DNA of 64,000 nucleotides. Origin: JAIBJN01 sp963699495. GTDB lineage: Bacteria; Actinomycetota; Thermoleophilia; Gaiellales; Gaiellaceae. Made by a program: the position numbers and the translations under genes. Numbering within the stretch: position 1 is the first letter of the stretch; each line of letters opens with the position of its first letter. The notes beneath the pieces are model-generated. The model had not been told where the DNA came from, did not search any database, and was given only the letters and a program-made list of their open reading frames with translations. The DNA is taken from the NCBI GenBank assembly GCA_963699495.1, contig CAVOUB010000003.1, positions 434,001 to 498,000 on the forward strand. Reading direction: 5' to 3'. Below are positions 17,216 to 26,042 of this stretch, piece after piece.

Positions 17216-18466
17216 CTAGGAAGCCGGGACTTCGGCTGCGAGGCCGGCGGCGGCGCGGAGGGCGTCGGCCTTGTCCGTGCGCTCCCACGTGAAGTCGTGG
17301 TCGGCGCGGCCGAAGTGGCCGTACGCGGCGGTCTTCGAGTAGATCGGCCGCCAGAGGTCGAGCTGCTTGATGATCGCCCCCGGGCGCAGGTCGAAGTGCT
17401 CGAGGACGAGGTCGGCGATCCGCGCAGCCGGGATGCGCTCGGTTCCGAACGGCTCGACGGAGACCGACACGGGGTGCGCGACCCCGATCGCGTAGGCGAC
17501 CTGCACCTCGCAGCGGTCGGCCAGGCCCGCGGCGACGACGTTCTTCGCCACGTAGCGCGCCGCGTAGGCGGCGGAGCGGTCGACCTTGGTCGGGTCCTTG
17601 CCGGAGAAGGCGCCGCCGCCGTGCCGGGCGGCGCCGCCGTACGTGTCGACCACGATCTTCCTGCCGGTGAGGCCGGTGTCCCCCATCGGCCCGCCGGTGA
17701 CGAACTTCCCGGTCGGGTTGACGAGGACGAAGTCACGCCTCTCGAAGCGCCGCTCGTCGTAGAGATCGTGCGGGAGGATCGGATGGAGGACGTGCTCGAT
17801 CACGTCGGGCTTGATGAGCGCGTCGGCGTCGAGACCGTCGCGGTGCTGGGTGGAGACGAGGATGCGCTCGATCTCGACCGGGCGGTGGATCCCGCGCTCG
17901 TCGACCTCGTAGCGCACCGTCACCTGCGACTTGCCGTCGGGCCGCAGGTACGGCAGGACGTCGGCCTTCCGCACCTCGGCGAGCCGGCGGCAGATGCGGT
18001 GCGCCAGCATGATCGGGAGGGGCATCAGCTCCTCCGTCTCCGTGCAGGCGTACCCGAACATCATCCCCTGGTCGCCCGCGCCGATGCGGTCGAGCGGGTC
18101 GTCGTCGTCGGGGTCGTGCTGCACCTCGTACGAGGTGTCGACGCCGAGCGCGATGTCGGCCGACTGGTCGTGGATGGAGACGATCACGCCGCACGTCTCG
18201 GCGTCGAAGCCGTACTTGGCCCGGTCGTAGCCGATCTCGTGCAGGCTGCCGCGCACGAGCCGCGGGATGTCGACGTAGGTGTCCGTCGTGATCTCGCCCG
18301 CGACGACGACGAGGCCGGTCGTGACCAGCGTCTCGCAGGCCACGCGGCCGTTCGGGTCCTCGCCGACGACCGCGTCGAGGACGGTGTCGGAGATCTGGTC
18401 GGCGACCTTGTCCGGATGCCCCTCGGTCACCGATTCCGACGTGAAGAGATAGTCACGCGCGGCCAT
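17216..18466 (-). CDS. metK: S-adenosylmethionine synthetase
   Basis: MetK makes SAM from methionine and ATP. The 416 residues start MAARDYLFTSESVTEGHPDK, where the His of GHPDK is catalytic. They continue with GAGDQGMMFGYACTETEELM, GKSQVTVRYE, GPMGDTGLTGRKIVVDTYGG, HGGGAFSGKDPTKVDRSAAY and the C-terminal domain. The ATG at 18464-18466 is the family start; upstream sequence in this frame belongs to the antisense shadow of the neighbouring lipoprotein gene. It lies 23 bp after that lipoprotein gene. No SAM riboswitch was seen. Confidence 0.97.
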   Translation of the reverse strand: MAARDYLFTSESVTEGHPDKVADQISDTVLDAVVGEDPNGRVACETLVTTGLVVVAGEITTDTYVDIPRLVRGSLHEIGYDRAKYGFDAETCGVIVSIHDQSADIALGVDTSYEVQHDPDDDDPLDRIGAGDQGMMFGYACTETEELMPLPIMLAHRICRRLAEVRKADVLPYLRPDGKSQVTVRYEVDERGIHRPVEIERILVSTQHRDGLDADALIKPDVIEHVLHPILPHDLYDERRFERRDFVLVNPTGKFVTGGPMGDTGLTGRKIVVDTYGGAARHGGGAFSGKDPTKVDRSAAYAARYVAKNVVAAGLADRCEVQVAYAIGVAHPVSVSVEPFGTERIPAARIADLVLEHFDLRPGAIIKQLDLWRPIYSKTAAYGHFGRADHDFTWERTDKADALRAAAGLAAEVPAS

Positions 18467-18489
18467 CGGCGGAAGGCTACCGACCGCGG

Positions 18490-19857
18490 CTACTCGATGC
18501 CGACGAAGAGGGAAAAGCGCTGTACCGAGCCCGACCTCGAGCCCCAGAAGACGACGCTGGAGAGTGGTTCCAGGTACTCGTGCACGTCGGGGATCTGGAC
18601 GCCGGGCGTCGTAGCGAGCCCGAGGACCAGCGGAATGGCCGCCTGCAGGTCCACGTAGCCGAAGCCGGTCGTCTCGTCGGGCAGGCCGGCACTCTCGAGC
18701 GCCTGCTCGAAGCCGTCGTCCTGGTCGAGCCGCGGCCCGTCGCCGCGCAGGGCGGCGATCTCCGCCCTGGAGGTCGAGACGACGAGGAGGCCGTCGAAGG
18801 CGTCGTATGCGATCTGGCCCTTCCGGGCGCCTGCGAGCCCGAGGAGCCCCTCGACCGTGCGCAGCGCCGCCGCCTCGTCCTCGACCCGCGTGACGAGGGT
18901 GACCGCGGGCTGTGCCGTGCCGGCTCGGACGTAGAGGGCGCTCTCGCCCGAGAAGAGCTCGCCGATCGCCGCCGGGTCGACCCCGAGCATCATGAGCCCC
19001 GCGCCGCCGGCGCCCGTCAGCATCCCGCCGAGGTCGTTGAAGGAGACGTAGGCAAGGACGTCGCCCGGCACCTCCTCGGGCAGCTCGGCGCCGTACGGCT
19101 CGGCGGCCGCGCCTTGCTCGGCCTGCGCCGGGGCGACCACCCGGCCCTCGAGGCGGACGCCGTCGCCTTCGGCCTTCAGGGTGGCGCCGATCGAGCCCAC
19201 CTCCTGGCCCGTGAGCATCCCGAGGGCGCCCGCCGGAAGGCCCGGCTGGGACGCGAGTGCGCGGACGAGCGCGCCGCCGTTCACGTACGCGTGGACGAGG
19301 GCGTCGTCGTCGAGATCGTCCATCGTCTCCTCGAACTGGGCGGAGCCCTCGAGCGAGGGGCCGTCGAGCGAGTCGCGGTAGCGCTCGAGCGTCGCTTCGT
19401 CGTCGGCGACGACCTGCCAGCCGTTCACCTCGCCGAAGGCTGCCTCGCCCTCCTCCACGAGCTTCCTGAAGGCGTCCTCGTCGTCCGGCTGGGTCAGCAG
19501 GACGACCGGAGCCGCCTGGCCCGGGCCTTGCGGGACGTCGAGGACCGCGATTGCGACCTCGGGGCCGAGCGCGTCCTTCAGGCCGTCGCCGCCGGAGAGC
19601 CCGGCGCCGGCGGCCGCCTTGTCGAGCAGCTCCTCGAGCGCCCCCTCGCCGTCCGGGAACTTCGCCAGCAGGTCGGAGACGGCACGCCACTGTCCGCCCT
19701 CGAAGGACGTATCGACGGAGACGTACACGGCAACGTCCTCGGGCACGGCCGAGGCCGCGCTCCCGGCCGCGCCGGTGCTGCCGCAGCCGGCGAGGAGCGG
19801 CAGGAGAAGCGCGGCAAGCAGAGCCGGGATGACGCGCACGAGCTTCACGTTACTCAT
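18490..19857 (-). CDS. DUF3352-family lipoprotein
   Basis: A 455-residue exported protein of unknown function. The N-terminus is a lipoprotein signal (RVIPALLAALLLPLLAGCGS) with the acylated Cys near residue 25. The mature part is rich in acidic and small residues and repeats an alpha-beta motif such as VPEDVAVYVSVDTSFEGGQW and VPGDVLAYVSFNDLGGML, which marks DUF3352, common in Thermoleophilia and other actinobacteria. It overlaps gpsA by 8 nt and lies just before metK. It is anchored outside the membrane, but nothing in the sequence gives a catalytic role. Confidence 0.8.
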   Translation of the reverse strand: MSNVKLVRVIPALLAALLLPLLAGCGSTGAAGSAASAVPEDVAVYVSVDTSFEGGQWRAVSDLLAKFPDGEGALEELLDKAAAGAGLSGGDGLKDALGPEVAIAVLDVPQGPGQAAPVVLLTQPDDEDAFRKLVEEGEAAFGEVNGWQVVADDEATLERYRDSLDGPSLEGSAQFEETMDDLDDDALVHAYVNGGALVRALASQPGLPAGALGMLTGQEVGSIGATLKAEGDGVRLEGRVVAPAQAEQGAAAEPYGAELPEEVPGDVLAYVSFNDLGGMLTGAGGAGLMMLGVDPAAIGELFSGESALYVRAGTAQPAVTLVTRVEDEAAALRTVEGLLGLAGARKGQIAYDAFDGLLVVSTSRAEIAALRGDGPRLDQDDGFEQALESAGLPDETTGFGYVDLQAAIPLVLGLATTPGVQIPDVHEYLEPLSSVVFWGSRSGSVQRFSLFVGIE

Positions 19858-20806
19858 CTGTCGGCGTTCGGCTCATCAATCCTGAGACCAGGTCGAGTGC
19901 ACTCGTGCCGCTGAGCACCTCGCATACGGCCTCGGTGAGGGGGAGCTCGACGCCGAGCCGCCTCGACAGGTCGCGGAGGACGGGCGCAGTCGTCAGCCCC
20001 TCGACGACCATGCCGATCTCTTCCTTCGCCTCCTCCGGCGAGAGCCCGCGGGCGATCAGCTCGCCGGCGCGGCGGTTGCGGCTGTAGCGCGAGAAGCACG
20101 TGACGATGAGGTCGCCCATCCCCGCCAGGCCGGAGAACGTCTCGCCCCGCGCGCCGCAGGCCTCGCCCAGCCGTGCCATCTCGCTGAGCCCGCGCGTGAT
20201 CAGGGCCGCCTTCGCGTTGTCGCCGAAGCCGAAGCCGTCGACCCCGCCCGCCGCGAGCGCCATGACGTTCTTGGCGGCGGCGCAGAGCTCGACGCCGACG
20301 AGATCGGTGTTCAGGTAGACGCGGAAGCGCGTGGAGATGATCGCGTGCTGCAGCTCGACGGCGAGCGCCTCGTCCTCGCTCGAGATCACCGCCGCCGCCG
20401 GCAGCCCCTGAGCGATCTCTTCGGCGTGATTCGGGCCCGAGAGGACGGCCACCGGCCGGTCGTGGACGACCCTCGACAGGCGTAGCCCGGTCTCGGGGTC
20501 GAGCCCCTTCGTCAGGCTGAGCACCGGGGCGGAGCCGGGCAGGCTCTCGGCGACGGCGCGGAAGGCCCGGCTCGGCACCGCCAGGCAGACGAGCTCCGCT
20601 TCGGCAACCGGGGCCTCCTCCAGGCTCGCTGCGGTCACGGCGGAGAGGTCCGCGTCGGAGATGTAGCGCGGGTTGCGCCCGGCCTCGTTGATCGCGCGCG
20701 CCTGCTCCGGGTCGCGGCAGGCGAGCGTGACGTCGTGTCCGCGCTCGGCGAGGAGCGCGGCGAAGACCGAGCCCCACGAGCCTCCCCCCACGACGACGAC
20801 CTTCAC
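19850..20806 (-). CDS. gpsA: NAD(P)-dependent glycerol-3-phosphate dehydrogenase
   Basis: GpsA reduces dihydroxyacetone phosphate to sn-glycerol 3-phosphate, the backbone for phospholipids. In its 318 residues: Rossmann loop VVVGGGSWGSVFAALLAERG, LSLTKGLDPETG, LSGPNHAEEIAQGLPAA, the catalytic Lys in LCAAAKNVMALAAG, and GMGDLIVTCFSRYSRNR. It overlaps the DUF3352 gene by 8 nt and follows der closely. With plsC nearby it completes early phospholipid synthesis. Confidence 0.96.
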   Translation of the reverse strand: MKVVVVGGGSWGSVFAALLAERGHDVTLACRDPEQARAINEAGRNPRYISDADLSAVTAASLEEAPVAEAELVCLAVPSRAFRAVAESLPGSAPVLSLTKGLDPETGLRLSRVVHDRPVAVLSGPNHAEEIAQGLPAAAVISSEDEALAVELQHAIISTRFRVYLNTDLVGVELCAAAKNVMALAAGGVDGFGFGDNAKAALITRGLSEMARLGEACGARGETFSGLAGMGDLIVTCFSRYSRNRRAGELIARGLSPEEAKEEIGMVVEGLTTAPVLRDLSRRLGVELPLTEAVCEVLSGTSALDLVSGLMSRTPTDE

Positions 20807-20828
20807 GGCGTTCCGTTCCGCGAGCCGC

Positions 20829-22139
20829 TCACGAGCGGCGGACGAAGTCGATGATCACCGGCACCCCCTGCAGCTCGAGGCGCTCGCGCAGCTGGTTCTC
20901 GACCCAGTAGCCGTAGTCGCGCGTGACGAGCCCGGGATCGTTCACGAAGATGCGGAAGCGCGGCGGACGAGTGGAGACCTGCGTCCCGTAGAGGAGGTTG
21001 AGACGGCGGCCGTTCCTGCTCGGCCCGGGACGGATCTCGCGCAGCTCCTGCAGGATCTTGTTGAGCTGGGCGGTCGGGACGCGCGCCGTGTGCTTGGTGA
21101 AGAGCTCCTCCACCCGGTCGAGGATCTTGCCGACCCCCCGGCCCGTCTTCGCGGACACAGCAGCCAGGGGCGGCCGCTGGCGCAGCCGGCTCTCGATGCG
21201 CGGGCGCACGTCCTCCATCCCAACCTCGGCAGCGTCCCACTTCGAGAGGACGACGAGCGTCGAGTCGCCGGCGGTGCGCGCGACGTCGGCGACGGCGAGA
21301 TCCTGGTCGACGAGCCCCTCCGTGGAGTCGATCAGCACGAGGGCGACATCGGCTCGCTCGGCGGCTTTGATGGCGCGGAGCTCCGAGAAGTACTCGATCC
21401 CCTGGCGGTGACGGCGCTTGCGGCGGAGCCCGGCCGTGTCCACGAGGACGAACGTCCTGTCGCCTCGCTGGAGCACGGTGTCGATCGAGTCTCGCGTCGT
21501 TCCTGGCTGGTCGGAGACGATCACGCGCTCCTGGCCGACGAGGGCGTTCACGAGGCTCGACTTGCCCACGTTGGGGCGCCCGAGCACGGCGACGCGGATC
21601 GCGTCGTCGTCGACCTCGGACCTCCCCTCGCCGGGGAGCCGGGCGACGATCTCGTCGAGCAGGTCGCCCGTCCCGTACCCGTGGAGCGCGGAGATCGGGA
21701 CGGGGTCGCCGAGCCCGAGCCGGTGGAACTCGAGCGCCTCGTCGTCCCGCGACGGGTCGTCGACCTTGTTGGCGACGACGATCACGGGCTTGCCGGAGCG
21801 GCGGAGGATGTCGGCAACCTCCTCGTCGCCCGGTGTGATCCCGGCCTTGGCGTCGACCACGAAGACGACGAGGTCCGCCTCCTCGACCGCGCGACGGGCC
21901 TGCTCGGCGACCTGCTTGGTCAGCGGCGAGTGATCGGCGACGTCGACGCCGCCGGTGTCGACGAGGACGAAGCGCTTGCCGGCCCACTCGCAGACGACGT
22001 CCTTGCGGTCGCGGGTCACGCCGGGAGTCTCGAAGACGACGGCCTCGCGCGTGGCAGTGAGGCGGTTGACGAGCGTGGACTTCCCGACGTTGGGGAAGCC
22101 GACGACGGCGGCCGCGCCCAGGAGCGGCGCTTGCGTCAT
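20829..22139 (-). CDS. der: ribosome-associated double GTPase Der (EngA)
   Basis: Der assists 50S subunit maturation. In its 436 residues, GTPase domain 1 has GFPNVGKSTLVNRL, VDTGGVD and NKVD; domain 2 has LGRPNVGKSSLVNAL, VDTAGLRRKRR and SKWD. A C-terminal KH-like domain (RPPRFRIFVNDPG, DYGYWVENQLRE) follows. Start ATG at 22139; the preceding plsC stop is immediately adjacent. Confidence 0.97.
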   Translation of the reverse strand: MTQAPLLGAAAVVGFPNVGKSTLVNRLTATREAVVFETPGVTRDRKDVVCEWAGKRFVLVDTGGVDVADHSPLTKQVAEQARRAVEEADLVVFVVDAKAGITPGDEEVADILRRSGKPVIVVANKVDDPSRDDEALEFHRLGLGDPVPISALHGYGTGDLLDEIVARLPGEGRSEVDDDAIRVAVLGRPNVGKSSLVNALVGQERVIVSDQPGTTRDSIDTVLQRGDRTFVLVDTAGLRRKRRHRQGIEYFSELRAIKAAERADVALVLIDSTEGLVDQDLAVADVARTAGDSTLVVLSKWDAAEVGMEDVRPRIESRLRQRPPLAAVSAKTGRGVGKILDRVEELFTKHTARVPTAQLNKILQELREIRPGPSRNGRRLNLLYGTQVSTRPPRFRIFVNDPGLVTRDYGYWVENQLRERLELQGVPVIIDFVRRS

Positions 22140-22820
22140 CTACTGAACCTTTGCAGGGACTTTCTCGCGCCGCGGCGGCGTGGCGTGGCGCGGGCGGCCG
22201 AGCTCGTGCATCTCCACGAGGAACTCCCAGAGGCGCCGGATCTCGGACTGGATCTCCTCGGTCGCGGCCGCGTAGCCCTTCGAGTTCCGCGGGTGCTCGG
22301 CGAAGCGCATCGGCTCGCCGAAGGCCACGGAGACAGGCGCCCGGTTGCCGAGCTTCCAGTCCTGCGAGCCGTGGATGGCCGCCGGGACGACCGGCACTCC
22401 CTCCGAGATCGCGATCATGGCGGCGCCCGGCTTGGCCTCGCCCGGGACGCCGGTCAACTGGCGCGTGCCCTCGACGAAAAGGCCGAGCATGTCGTTCTCG
22501 CGCACCGTCTCCCGCATGCGCCGCAGCGCGTCGCGGTCGGACTCGCCGCGCCGCACGGCCAGCGTCCCGTGCGCGCGGATGAGCTGGGAGAGCCCGGGGT
22601 GGTCGAACAGCTCGCTCTTCGCCACGAAGACCAGCCGCCGCGGGCAGACGGTGCCGACGACGGGGACGTCGATGAAGTTGAAGTGGTTGACGGCGAGCAC
22701 GGCGCCGCCCTCGCGCGGGACGCGCTCCTTCCCGTAGGCGCGGATCGGGGTGACGAGGCGGGTCATGCTCGCGAGGATGCCCTTCCCCACGGGCCAGTAG
22801 ACGAGGTCGACGGGCTTCAC
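22140..22820 (-). CDS. plsC: 1-acyl-sn-glycerol-3-phosphate acyltransferase family (PlsC-like)
   Basis: This protein transfers a second acyl chain to lysophosphatidate in the membrane. The 226 residues contain the catalytic block LAVNHFNFIDVPVVG (NHx4D), and the substrate-binding LGLFVEGTRQLTG and VPVVPAAIHGSQD. The start is the GTG at 22818-22820, overlapping the cmk stop by 4 nt (GTGA), so it is coupled to cmk. The cmk-plsC-der order is a known actinobacterial cluster. Confidence 0.9.
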   Translation of the reverse strand: MKPVDLVYWPVGKGILASMTRLVTPIRAYGKERVPREGGAVLAVNHFNFIDVPVVGTVCPRRLVFVAKSELFDHPGLSQLIRAHGTLAVRRGESDRDALRRMRETVRENDMLGLFVEGTRQLTGVPGEAKPGAAMIAISEGVPVVPAAIHGSQDWKLGNRAPVSVAFGEPMRFAEHPRNSKGYAAATEEIQSEIRRLWEFLVEMHELGRPRHATPPRREKVPAKVQ

Positions 22821-23446
22821 GCGCGGGCTCGCTCCTCGACGAGCCGCTCGATCCGGTCGAGCACCTCGTCGATCGTCAGCTCGGTGGTGTCGATCTCCTC
22901 GGCGTCGGGAGCCGCCTGCATCTGCGCCGCATCGCGCTGATCGCGGAGCCGGAGGTCGGTCGCGAGTGCCTCGGCTCCGATGTCGGGATGATCGGCCTGC
23001 CGTCTGCGGGCGCGCTCTCTCGTGTCGGCGACGAGGTAGACCTTCACCTCGGCATCGGGGCAGACGACCGTGCCGATGTCGCGCCCCTCGATGACGGCGT
23101 CGCCCGTCTCGGCCAGTTCGCGCTGGCGCTCCTTCATGACCGTTCGCACCCCCGGATGGCGCGCGACCGTCGAGACGACCCGGTCGATGCGCGGGGCCCG
23201 GATCGCCTCGGTGACATCCTCCCCGTGCACCGAGACGCGGTCGCCGTCGAAGACGACGGGATTCGCCAGCGCAAGGGCTTCGAGCGTCGCCGCGTCCTCC
23301 AGGTCGACACCGTCCTCGAGCGCGAGCCACGTGAGCGCCCGGTACATGGCTCCCGTGTCCAGATAGCGGAAGCCGAGCCGGTCCGCGAGGCCGCGCGCGA
23401 CTGTGCTCTTGCCGGACCCGGCGGGGCCGTCGATGGCGACGATCAC
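22817..23446 (-). CDS. cmk: cytidylate kinase
   Basis: Cmk phosphorylates CMP and dCMP. P-loop IAIDGPAGSGKSTVARGLA at the N-terminus, then LGFRYLDTGAMYRALTW, the NMP-binding insert around VSTVARHPGVRTVMKERQR, VIEGRDIGTVVCPDAEVKVY and the lid RLRDQRD. The 209 residues are slightly short for the family but complete. It sits 16 bp after aroA and overlaps plsC. Confidence 0.96.
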   Translation of the reverse strand: MIVAIDGPAGSGKSTVARGLADRLGFRYLDTGAMYRALTWLALEDGVDLEDAATLEALALANPVVFDGDRVSVHGEDVTEAIRAPRIDRVVSTVARHPGVRTVMKERQRELAETGDAVIEGRDIGTVVCPDAEVKVYLVADTRERARRRQADHPDIGAEALATDLRLRDQRDAAQMQAAPDAEEIDTTELTIDEVLDRIERLVEERARA

Positions 23447-23462
23447 GGGTGCTCCAGTGGGC

Positions 23463-24746
23463 TCATCGAATGGCGAGCGAGTCCAGCATGGCGAAGAAGT
23501 CGGGGAAGCTTACAGCGACGGTCTCGGCGCCCTGGAGCTCGACCCCCTCCCGCGAGACGAGCCCAGCGACCGCCCCCAGCATGGCGATCCGGTGGTCGCC
23601 GCGGGCCTCGATCGTGCCCCCGCCCCTGGGCCGGGTGGGGACCCCGCGAACCCGGAAGCCGTCGGCGAACGTCTCGATGTGGATGCCCAGCGGCCTGAGC
23701 GCGTCCTTCACGCTCTCGACACGGTCCGACTCCTTCACCCGCAGCTCTGCGGCGCCGGTGACGACGCTCGTACCGTGCGCCAGCCCGGCCGCGAGCGCGA
23801 ACAGCGGCAGCTCGTCGACGAGCGCGGGCACCTCCTCGGCCCCGATCGACGTGGCGACGAGCTCCGCGGCTTCGACCTCGAGGTCGGCGACCGGCTCGCC
23901 GGCGACGGCCCGCCGGTTGAAGACGGCGATCCTGGCGCCCATGCGCTCCAGCACGGCGAGGAGCCCCGTGCGAGTGGGGTTCAGGCCCACGCCGTGCAGC
24001 CGCAGCTTCGAGCCCGCCAGCAGCGTCGCGGCCACGACGAACGGGGCCGCGGAGGAGAAGTCGCCCGGAATCGTCAGCCGCAGCGGCTGCAACCGCTCCG
24101 CGGGCCAGACGGCGGCCTCGCCCGGCTTTCGCTGGACCCGCGCGCCCATCGCCTCGAGCATCCGCTCGGTGTGGTCGCGGCTCGGGTGCGGCTCGACCGC
24201 GGCCGTCGGCCCGTCCTGCGCATAGAGCCCGGCGAGGAGGACGCACGACTTCACCTGCGCGCTCGCGACCGGCAGCTCCCAGCGAACCGGCTGCAGCTCG
24301 CCGCCCTGGACGACCACGGGCGCGTGGCCGTCGGTCGTCTCCACGCGAGCGCCCATCGCCCGCAGCGGCTCGGCGATGCGCTCCATCGGGCGCAGGCTCA
24401 ACGACTCGTCCCCGACGAGCTCGAAGCGGCCCTCCTGCCCCGCGAGGATCCCGGGGGCGAGCCGCATCAGGGTCCCGGCGTTGCCGCAGTCGAGCGGCCC
24501 GGCGGGCGCCCGGAGGCCGCGGAGGCCGGCGCCCTCGACGCGAACGCGATCGCCCTCCATCTCGACCCCGGCCCCGAGGGCACGGACGGCCGCGGCCGTC
24601 GAGAGCGTGTCCTTGGACGCGCCGAACCCGTCGATCTCGCTCTCCCCGTCCGCGATCGCGCCGAGCAGCAGCGCCCGGTGGGAGATCGACTTGTCGCCCG
24701 GGACGGCGATGTCGCCCTCGAGCGACGCAGCCGGTTCGATCTTCAT
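23463..24746 (-). CDS. aroA: 3-phosphoshikimate 1-carboxyvinyltransferase (EPSP synthase)
   Basis: AroA makes EPSP from shikimate 3-phosphate and phosphoenolpyruvate. 427 residues with VPGDKSISHRALLLGAIADG, LDCGNAGTLMRLAPGILAG, LRVKESDRVE and RGDHRIAMLGAV. The N-terminal GDKSISHRA and GNAGT motifs form the PEP and phosphate sites. Start ATG at 24744-24746. It follows tyrA by 32 bp and is part of the aromatic amino-acid operon. Confidence 0.96.
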   Translation of the reverse strand: MKIEPAASLEGDIAVPGDKSISHRALLLGAIADGESEIDGFGASKDTLSTAAAVRALGAGVEMEGDRVRVEGAGLRGLRAPAGPLDCGNAGTLMRLAPGILAGQEGRFELVGDESLSLRPMERIAEPLRAMGARVETTDGHAPVVVQGGELQPVRWELPVASAQVKSCVLLAGLYAQDGPTAAVEPHPSRDHTERMLEAMGARVQRKPGEAAVWPAERLQPLRLTIPGDFSSAAPFVVAATLLAGSKLRLHGVGLNPTRTGLLAVLERMGARIAVFNRRAVAGEPVADLEVEAAELVATSIGAEEVPALVDELPLFALAAGLAHGTSVVTGAAELRVKESDRVESVKDALRPLGIHIETFADGFRVRGVPTRPRGGGTIEARGDHRIAMLGAVAGLVSREGVELQGAETVAVSFPDFFAMLDSLAIR

Positions 24747-24778
24747 CAGTGCCCCTTCGGGTGATGCTGGAGGAGCAC

Positions 24779-25879
24779 CTAGTCCTCGAAGGCGGGGGAC
24801 ACGATCACGGAGTAGCCCTGCGCCTCGAGCAGGTCGGCCGCCTTGCGCGCGGCCGCTTCGCCCGCGACCAGCACGTTGAGCGTCCCGCCGCGCTCGGGCG
24901 AGAGGTGGTCGAGCTCGAAGTCCTCGATGTTGATCTGCTCCGCGCCGAGGGCCTGCGTGATCCCGGAGAGGACGCCCGGCCGGTCGGGGACGTGCACCCG
25001 CACGCGCTGCATGGCGCCCGGGTCCTCGTACGCCCCCGCCAGGAGGCGCCGCTTGTTGCCCCCGGCCTCGCCGATCCAGCGCGCCAGCCAGCCTGCGTCG
25101 CGCGTCTCGAGCGCGCGCTCGAGCTCCTCGACCCGCCGCCGGTGCTCCGAGAGGGAGACGCGGAGCTCCTCGGCGTTGTCGAGGAAGATGTCGATCCAGA
25201 TGCGCGGGTTCGCGCCGGCCACGCGCGTCATGTCCCGCATCGACCCGCCCGCCGCCGCGAGCGGCTCGTGGCCGTCGACGCGCACCGAGCCCGCATGGTT
25301 GAGCACGACGTTCGCGAGCGCATGCGGGAGATGGCTCGTCAGCGCCATCAGGCGGTCGTGCGCGGTTGGGTCGATCGCGACGGGGACGGCCCCGAGCGAC
25401 GAGACGAAGCCGTGCAGGAGCCGGTAGCGCTCGGGCTCGGTCTCGGCCACGGGCGTGAGGAACCAGGTCGCGCTCTCGAAGAGCTGGGCGTTGCCGTTCG
25501 CCGGCCCCCGTGCCTCGGAGCCGCAGACCGGATGGCCGCCGATGAAGCGCACGCGGTCCGGGACGGCGGCGCAGAGCGCCGATTTGGTGGAGCCCACGTC
25601 CGTGACGGTGGCGCCCGGACCGGCCGCGTCCAGCGCCTCCCCGATCTTCTCGCCGAGGCTCGCCACCGGCGTGGCGACGACGACGAGCTCCGCCTCCTCC
25701 ACGGCCGCGACGAGGCTGCCGACCGGCTCGTCCACCGCGCCGCGCTCCGCCGCCACGGCGAGGAACTCCGGATCGGCGTCGTAGCCGGCCACGTGCTCGA
25801 CGCCCGCGTGCTTCGCGGCCAGGCCCACCGAGGCGCCGATCAGCCCGGTGCCGACGATGGCGAGCTTCTGGAGGGGCAC
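24779..25879 (-). CDS. tyrA: prephenate dehydrogenase with C-terminal ACT domain
   Basis: TyrA oxidatively decarboxylates prephenate on the way to tyrosine. Rossmann motif LAIVGTGLIGASVGLAAKHA, GGHPVCGSEARGPANG, the substrate-site region LMALTSHLPHALANVV, and from about residue 290 an ACT domain (VRVHVPDRPGVLSGITQALG), the usual site of feedback control by amino acids. The GTG at 25877-25879 gives 366 aa. No chorismate mutase domain is fused. Its 5' neighbour is aroF, 163 bp away with a strong hairpin between. Confidence 0.94.
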   Translation of the reverse strand: MPLQKLAIVGTGLIGASVGLAAKHAGVEHVAGYDADPEFLAVAAERGAVDEPVGSLVAAVEEAELVVVATPVASLGEKIGEALDAAGPGATVTDVGSTKSALCAAVPDRVRFIGGHPVCGSEARGPANGNAQLFESATWFLTPVAETEPERYRLLHGFVSSLGAVPVAIDPTAHDRLMALTSHLPHALANVVLNHAGSVRVDGHEPLAAAGGSMRDMTRVAGANPRIWIDIFLDNAEELRVSLSEHRRRVEELERALETRDAGWLARWIGEAGGNKRRLLAGAYEDPGAMQRVRVHVPDRPGVLSGITQALGAEQINIEDFELDHLSPERGGTLNVLVAGEAAARKAADLLEAQGYSVIVSPAFED

Positions 25880-25941
25880 TAGTGTCTCTCCAGGTGATGC
25901 TGCCTCGCTCCTGCGTCGCGAGCACCAAGCCAGAGCTCGCA

Positions 25942-25981
25942 CTCGGCCGCTGCCAAGGCTGGATGCCTTGGCGAGGCCGAG
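25942..25981 (-). terminator. long hairpin between aroF and tyrA
   Basis: CTCGGCC (25942-25948) pairs with GGCCGAG (25975-25981), and inside it CCAAGGC (25953-25959) pairs with GCCTTGG (25965-25971) around TGGAT. On the minus strand this stem lies after aroF and before tyrA. It lacks a T-run, so it could slow or partly stop transcription, or act as a processing site; attenuation is only a possibility. Confidence 0.5.
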
Positions 25982-26042
25982 GGTGGGCCCTGGCGCCGCG
26001 TGATCGCGGGGCAGGGGCAGGCGCGTATCGCCTGGTGAGCCA

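Noticed and set aside
18467..18489. SAM riboswitch before metK
   Set aside because: Only 23 bp separates metK from the upstream lipoprotein gene, too short for any known SAM aptamer.
17216..19690. A single 824-codon frame covering metK and beyond
   Set aside because: MetK homology starts at the ATG at 18466. The upstream part is the out-of-frame shadow of the DUF3352 lipoprotein gene on the same strand, with low-complexity Arg/Gly/Ala content.
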